From: Pseudomonadota bacterium
Lineage (GTDB): Bacteria > Pseudomonadota > Gammaproteobacteria > Burkholderiales > SG8-39
DNA: 5,923 nt
Direction of reading: 5' to 3'
NCBI GenBank assembly: GCA_021825225.1
Contig: JAKAIH010000189.1
Location: forward strand, 1 to 5,923
Part shown: in pieces, positions 1-5,923 of the stretch
Layout: each line of letters begins with the position of its first letter
How positions within the stretch are numbered: position 1 is the stretch's first letter
Made by a program: the position numbers and the translations under genes
Notes under the pieces: model-generated
Databases searched by the model: none
Told to the model about the DNA's origin: nothing
The model's input: the letters and a program-made list of their open reading frames with translations, nothing else

Positions 1-63
1 GAATGCGGCAGGACGCCGACACTTGGGTGCAGGCATGGCGCAACATGCATGGGGGCGGCGTAA
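1..63 (+). other. Unassigned left edge, tail or spacer of an upstream gene
   Basis: These bases precede zipA and I do not recognise them. The frame starting at base 1 stops with TAA at 61-63, just before the zipA ATG. The frame starting at base 2 stops with a TGA at 65-67 that overlaps that ATG. The frame starting at base 3 stays open to a stop at 192-194. Upstream of zipA, G/C at third positions is highest in the base-3 frame (my hand count is about 18 of 22 codons). None of the three short peptides resembles the C-terminus of SMC, the gene I would expect upstream of zipA in many betaproteobacteria. The identity of the upstream gene cannot be settled from this window. Confidence 0.3.
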
Positions 64-3976
<3,913 letters not shown>

Positions 3977-3996
3977 GAGCGGCCAAACTGCAGCGT

Positions 3997-4554
3997 ATGG
4001 ACCGAAGCGCGCGCGCCTGGGAAATCCTGCGTTCGGCTGAGCTGATCCACAGCGCGTCCGCCGTGGATGCCGCCATCGAGCGCGTCGCCGCCGAAATCGC
4101 GGCGAAGCTGAAGGATCAATATCCGCTGGTGCTGTCGGTGATGGGCGGGGCGGTGGTGTTCAGCGGGCGCGTGCTGCCGCTGCTCAATTTCCCGCTGGAT
4201 TTCGACTATATCCACGCCTCGCGCTACGGCGATGCGACCAGCGGCGGGCAGATCGAGTGGAAAGTCGAGCCCAAGGGCAATGTTTCCGACCGGGTCGTGC
4301 TGGTGCTCGATGACATCCTCGATATCGGCGACACCATGCTTGCGATACGCGAGCGCGTCCTTGGCCTGGGTGCACGGGCGTTTTATTGCGCCGTGCTTAC
4401 CGACAAGAAAAAAGCAGCGCCCAAACCGATCAGCGCCGATTTCGTCGGCCTGTCGCTGCCTGACCGCTTTGTATTCGGCTGCGGCATGGACGCACACGGC
4501 GCCTGGCGCAATCTGCCGGCGATCTACGCCTTGGGGAAGGAGCAGGAGCAATGA
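3997..4554 (+). CDS. hpt: Hypoxanthine-guanine phosphoribosyltransferase
   Basis: Hpt transfers the phosphoribosyl group of PRPP to hypoxanthine or guanine, giving IMP or GMP in purine salvage. The 185-residue product is of normal family length. VMGGAVVF (48-55) corresponds to PRPP loop I. The stretch SRYGDATSGGQIEWK (75-89) corresponds to the flexible catalytic loop. VVLVLDDILDIGDTM (100-114) is the PRPP-binding signature with Asp105/Asp106. The C-terminal stretch SADFVGLSLPDRFVFGCGMD (146-165) matches the purine-binding region of hypoxanthine PRTs. The signature has Asp-Asp where E. coli Hpt has Glu-Asp. The ATG at 3997 is chosen because it yields the family-like N-terminus and no ATG or GTG lies closer to the galU stop in this frame. 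No convincing Shine-Dalgarno precedes it, so translation may depend on ribosomes arriving from galU 20 nt upstream. The downstream phosphorylase is predicted to make its substrate hypoxanthine. Confidence 0.92.
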   Translation: MDRSARAWEILRSAELIHSASAVDAAIERVAAEIAAKLKDQYPLVLSVMGGAVVFSGRVLPLLNFPLDFDYIHASRYGDATSGGQIEWKVEPKGNVSDRVVLVLDDILDIGDTMLAIRERVLGLGARAFYCAVLTDKKKAAPKPISADFVGLSLPDRFVFGCGMDAHGAWRNLPAIYALGKEQEQ

Positions 4555-4579
4555 GACCCGGCCGCGCCGGTCCCGGGTC
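4555..4579 (+). repeat. Short inverted repeat after hpt
   Basis: GACCCGG (4555-4561) and its perfect reverse complement CCGGGTC (4573-4579) flank an 11-base GC-rich spacer and begin on the first base after the hpt stop. The pair could fold as a 7-bp hairpin in the transcript. No T-run follows, so it is not a canonical Rho-independent terminator. It could be a weak pause site, an mRNA 3'-end stabiliser, or chance in GC-rich DNA. Confidence 0.45.
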
Positions 4580-4597
4580 CGAGGCGCAGCCCGCCGT

Positions 4598-4605
4598 GAT
4601 AATAT
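4598..4605 (+). promoter_or_regulatory. Possible sigma-70 -10 element upstream of the phosphorylase gene
   Basis: GATAATAT, preceded by T as TGATAAT, is an AT-rich island in the only real intergenic gap. It resembles a -10 hexamer (GATAAT at 4598-4603). A start site near 4610 would leave a leader of about 50 bases before the ATG at 4660. No good TTGACA-like -35 lies 16-18 bases upstream, where the sequence is GC-rich. This is a weak candidate for an internal promoter driving the phosphorylase and def genes. Confidence 0.3.
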
Positions 4606-4659
4606 CGCCGCCGTCTCAATGTCGAAGCCGCACCCCTTGATCTTGTTACCAGCCAGCGC

Positions 4660-5400
4660 ATGTTAGCCATCATCGGCGGCAGCGGCCTCACCCAGCTGTC
4701 CAATCTCGATGTCACGCGCCGCCTGGCGGTGCGCACCCCCTACGGCGAGCCCTCAGGCGCTCTCACCTTCGGCCGCATTGCCGGCGCGGACGTGGTGTTC
4801 CTCGCGCGCCATGGCTATGGCCATACCATTCCGCCGCACGAGGTCAACTACCGCGCCAACATCTGGGCGCTGCGGGAACAGAAAGTGGAAGGTGTGGTTT
4901 CGGTCGCGTCGGTGGGCGGAATACGCGCCGACATGCAGCCCGGCGCAATTGCGGTGCCGCACCAGATCATCGACTACACCTGGGGCCGCAAGAACACGTT
5001 TTACGAAGGCGGCGGGCAGCCGGTGACGCATATCGATTTCACCGAGCCATATTCGGCGGCTTTGCGCCGCCGCATTGTGCACGCGGCCCGCGCCTGCGGC
5101 GAAGCGGTGGCCGAGGACGCAGTCTACGCCGCGAGCCAGGGCCCGCGGCTGGAAACGGCGGCCGAGGTCGACCGCCTGGAGCGCGACGGTGCCGACGTCG
5201 TCGGCATGACCGGCATGCCCGAGGCGGCGTTGGCGCGCGAAGCCGGATTGGATTACGCGACCATCGCCGTGGTCGCGAATTTCGCCGCCGGCCGCGGCGC
5301 CAGCCTGCATGGCATCCGTCTGGAAGACATCGAGCAAGTGCTGCAGCCCGCGCTCGCGCGGGTGCGCACGATCATAGAACAGTTGGTGTCCCGCATATGA
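4660..5400 (+). CDS. S-methyl-5'-thioinosine phosphorylase (MTAP/PNP family)
   Basis: This cytoplasmic enzyme of the MTAP/PNP phosphorylase family is predicted to split 5'-methylthioinosine with phosphate into hypoxanthine and 5-methylthioribose-1-phosphate, salvaging a by-product of polyamine and homoserine-lactone synthesis. The 246-residue protein opens with AIIGGSGL (3-10), the phosphate-binding start. It then has [19 protein letters not shown] (49-67), [12 protein letters not shown] (84-95), [10 protein letters not shown] (160-169) and [18 protein letters not shown] (180-197). Adenine-specific MTAP enzymes carry a TDYDxW motif next; here it is ANFAAG, with Asn207 replacing the first base-binding Asp. 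Asn at this place fits a 6-oxopurine, as in PNP and in Pseudomonas methylthioinosine phosphorylase. The ATG at 4660 has no clear Shine-Dalgarno, but no in-frame ATG, GTG or TTG lies between it and about 4612. The stop overlaps def as ATGA. Methylthioadenosine or ordinary purine nucleosides remain possible substrates. Confidence 0.85.
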   Translation: MLAIIGGSGLTQLSNLDVTRRLAVRTPYGEPSGALTFGRIAGADVVFLARHGYGHTIPPHEVNYRANIWALREQKVEGVVSVASVGGIRADMQPGAIAVPHQIIDYTWGRKNTFYEGGGQPVTHIDFTEPYSAALRRRIVHAARACGEAVAEDAVYAASQGPRLETAAEVDRLERDGADVVGMTGMPEAALAREAGLDYATIAVVANFAAGRGASLHGIRLEDIEQVLQPALARVRTIIEQLVSRI

Positions 5401-5923
5401 TCCGCGAAGTGCTCAAAATGGGCGATCCGCGTTTGCTCGAGCAGGCGCAGCCTCTGAAGCGATTCGACACGCCCGAGCTGCAGGCGCTGCTGGCCGACAT
5501 GCGCGACACCATGGCGCATCTGTCCGGCGCAGGTCTCGCCGCCCCGCAGATCGGCGTAGGGCTGCAGGTGGTGATTTTCGGCGTCGCGAGGAATCCGCGC
5601 TATCCCGAGGCTGAGGAAGTCCCCGACACCGTGCTTATCAATCCAGTGCTGACGCCGCTCTCGGATGAGACGGAAGAGGACTGGGAGGGCTGCCTGTCGG
5701 TGCCGGGATTGCGCGGCATGGTGCCGCGGTACGCGCGCCTGCGCTACCAGGGATTCGACGAGAAGGGCAATCCGATCGACCGCAGTGTCGACGGCTTCCA
5801 CGCCCGCGTGGTGCAGCACGAATGCGATCACCTGCTGGGTATTCTGTACCCGATGCGCATCCGCGATTTCAGCAAATTCGGTTTTATCCAGGCGCTGTTT
5901 CCGGGCGAGGATGTCCTGGACGA
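5397..5923 (+). CDS. def: Peptide deformylase (3' end cut by the window)
   Basis: Peptide deformylase removes the formyl group from the initiator formyl-methionine of nascent proteins, using a catalytic metal (usually Fe2+ in cells). The 175 visible residues carry all three signature motifs: motif [11 protein letters not shown] (44-53), motif II EGCLS (97-101) with metal ligand Cys99, and motif III QHECDH (140-145) with ligands His141 and His145 and catalytic Glu142. The N-terminus [14 protein letters not shown] and the C-terminal [17 protein letters not shown] are like the 177-180-residue deformylases often annotated as a second Def in proteobacteria, so probably only a few codons are missing. 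The start overlaps the phosphorylase stop by four bases (ATGA) without a clear Shine-Dalgarno, indicating translational coupling. There is no formyltransferase gene (fmt) in the visible part, unlike the classical def-fmt pair. Confidence 0.95.
   Translation, partial: MIREVLKMGDPRLLEQAQPLKRFDTPELQALLADMRDTMAHLSGAGLAAPQIGVGLQVVIFGVARNPRYPEAEEVPDTVLINPVLTPLSDETEEDWEGCLSVPGLRGMVPRYARLRYQGFDEKGNPIDRSVDGFHARVVQHECDHLLGILYPMRIRDFSKFGFIQALFPGEDVLD

Noticed and set aside
4555..4585. Rho-independent terminator after hpt
   Set aside because: The 7-bp stem is real, but no run of T follows it; the downstream bases are GC-rich.

Overview
The window is a stretch of bacterial chromosome, GC-rich with strong G/C preference at third codon positions. 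It is almost completely filled with housekeeping genes, all on the + strand. ZipA followed directly by LigA is a common proteobacterial division/replication neighbourhood. The betaproteobacterial style of the ZipA middle region and the Hpt/MTIP family types suggest a betaproteobacterium. This taxonomic placement is an inference from protein style and was not tested by any search. Nothing here looks like a mobile element, CRISPR array, RNA gene or prophage.

Layout. Bases 1-63 are probably the tail of, or the spacer after, an unseen upstream gene. zipA (64-1098), ligA (1098-3122) and galU (3119-3976) follow one another with 1-nt and 4-nt overlaps. hpt (3997-4554) follows after 20 nt. The only real intergenic gap (4555-4659, 105 nt) holds a 7-bp inverted repeat and a possible -10 element. 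It is followed by an S-methyl-5'-thioinosine phosphorylase gene (4660-5400), which overlaps def (5397 to the window end, cut within its last codons) by 4 nt.

How the genes fit together. zipA encodes the membrane anchor of the FtsZ ring. ligA encodes the replicative NAD+-dependent DNA ligase. galU makes UDP-glucose for cell-envelope glycans. The second half has a metabolic logic: the phosphorylase would release hypoxanthine and 5-methylthioribose-1-phosphate from methylthioinosine, and Hpt would turn that hypoxanthine into IMP. def encodes a peptide deformylase that removes the formyl group from nascent proteins.

I found no convincing undescribed system. The points most worth a second look are the Hpt/MTIP pathway pair with its substrate-defining Asn, the ZipA whose linker is replaced by a folded-looking segment, and a 15-codon ORF that overlaps the phosphorylase start.
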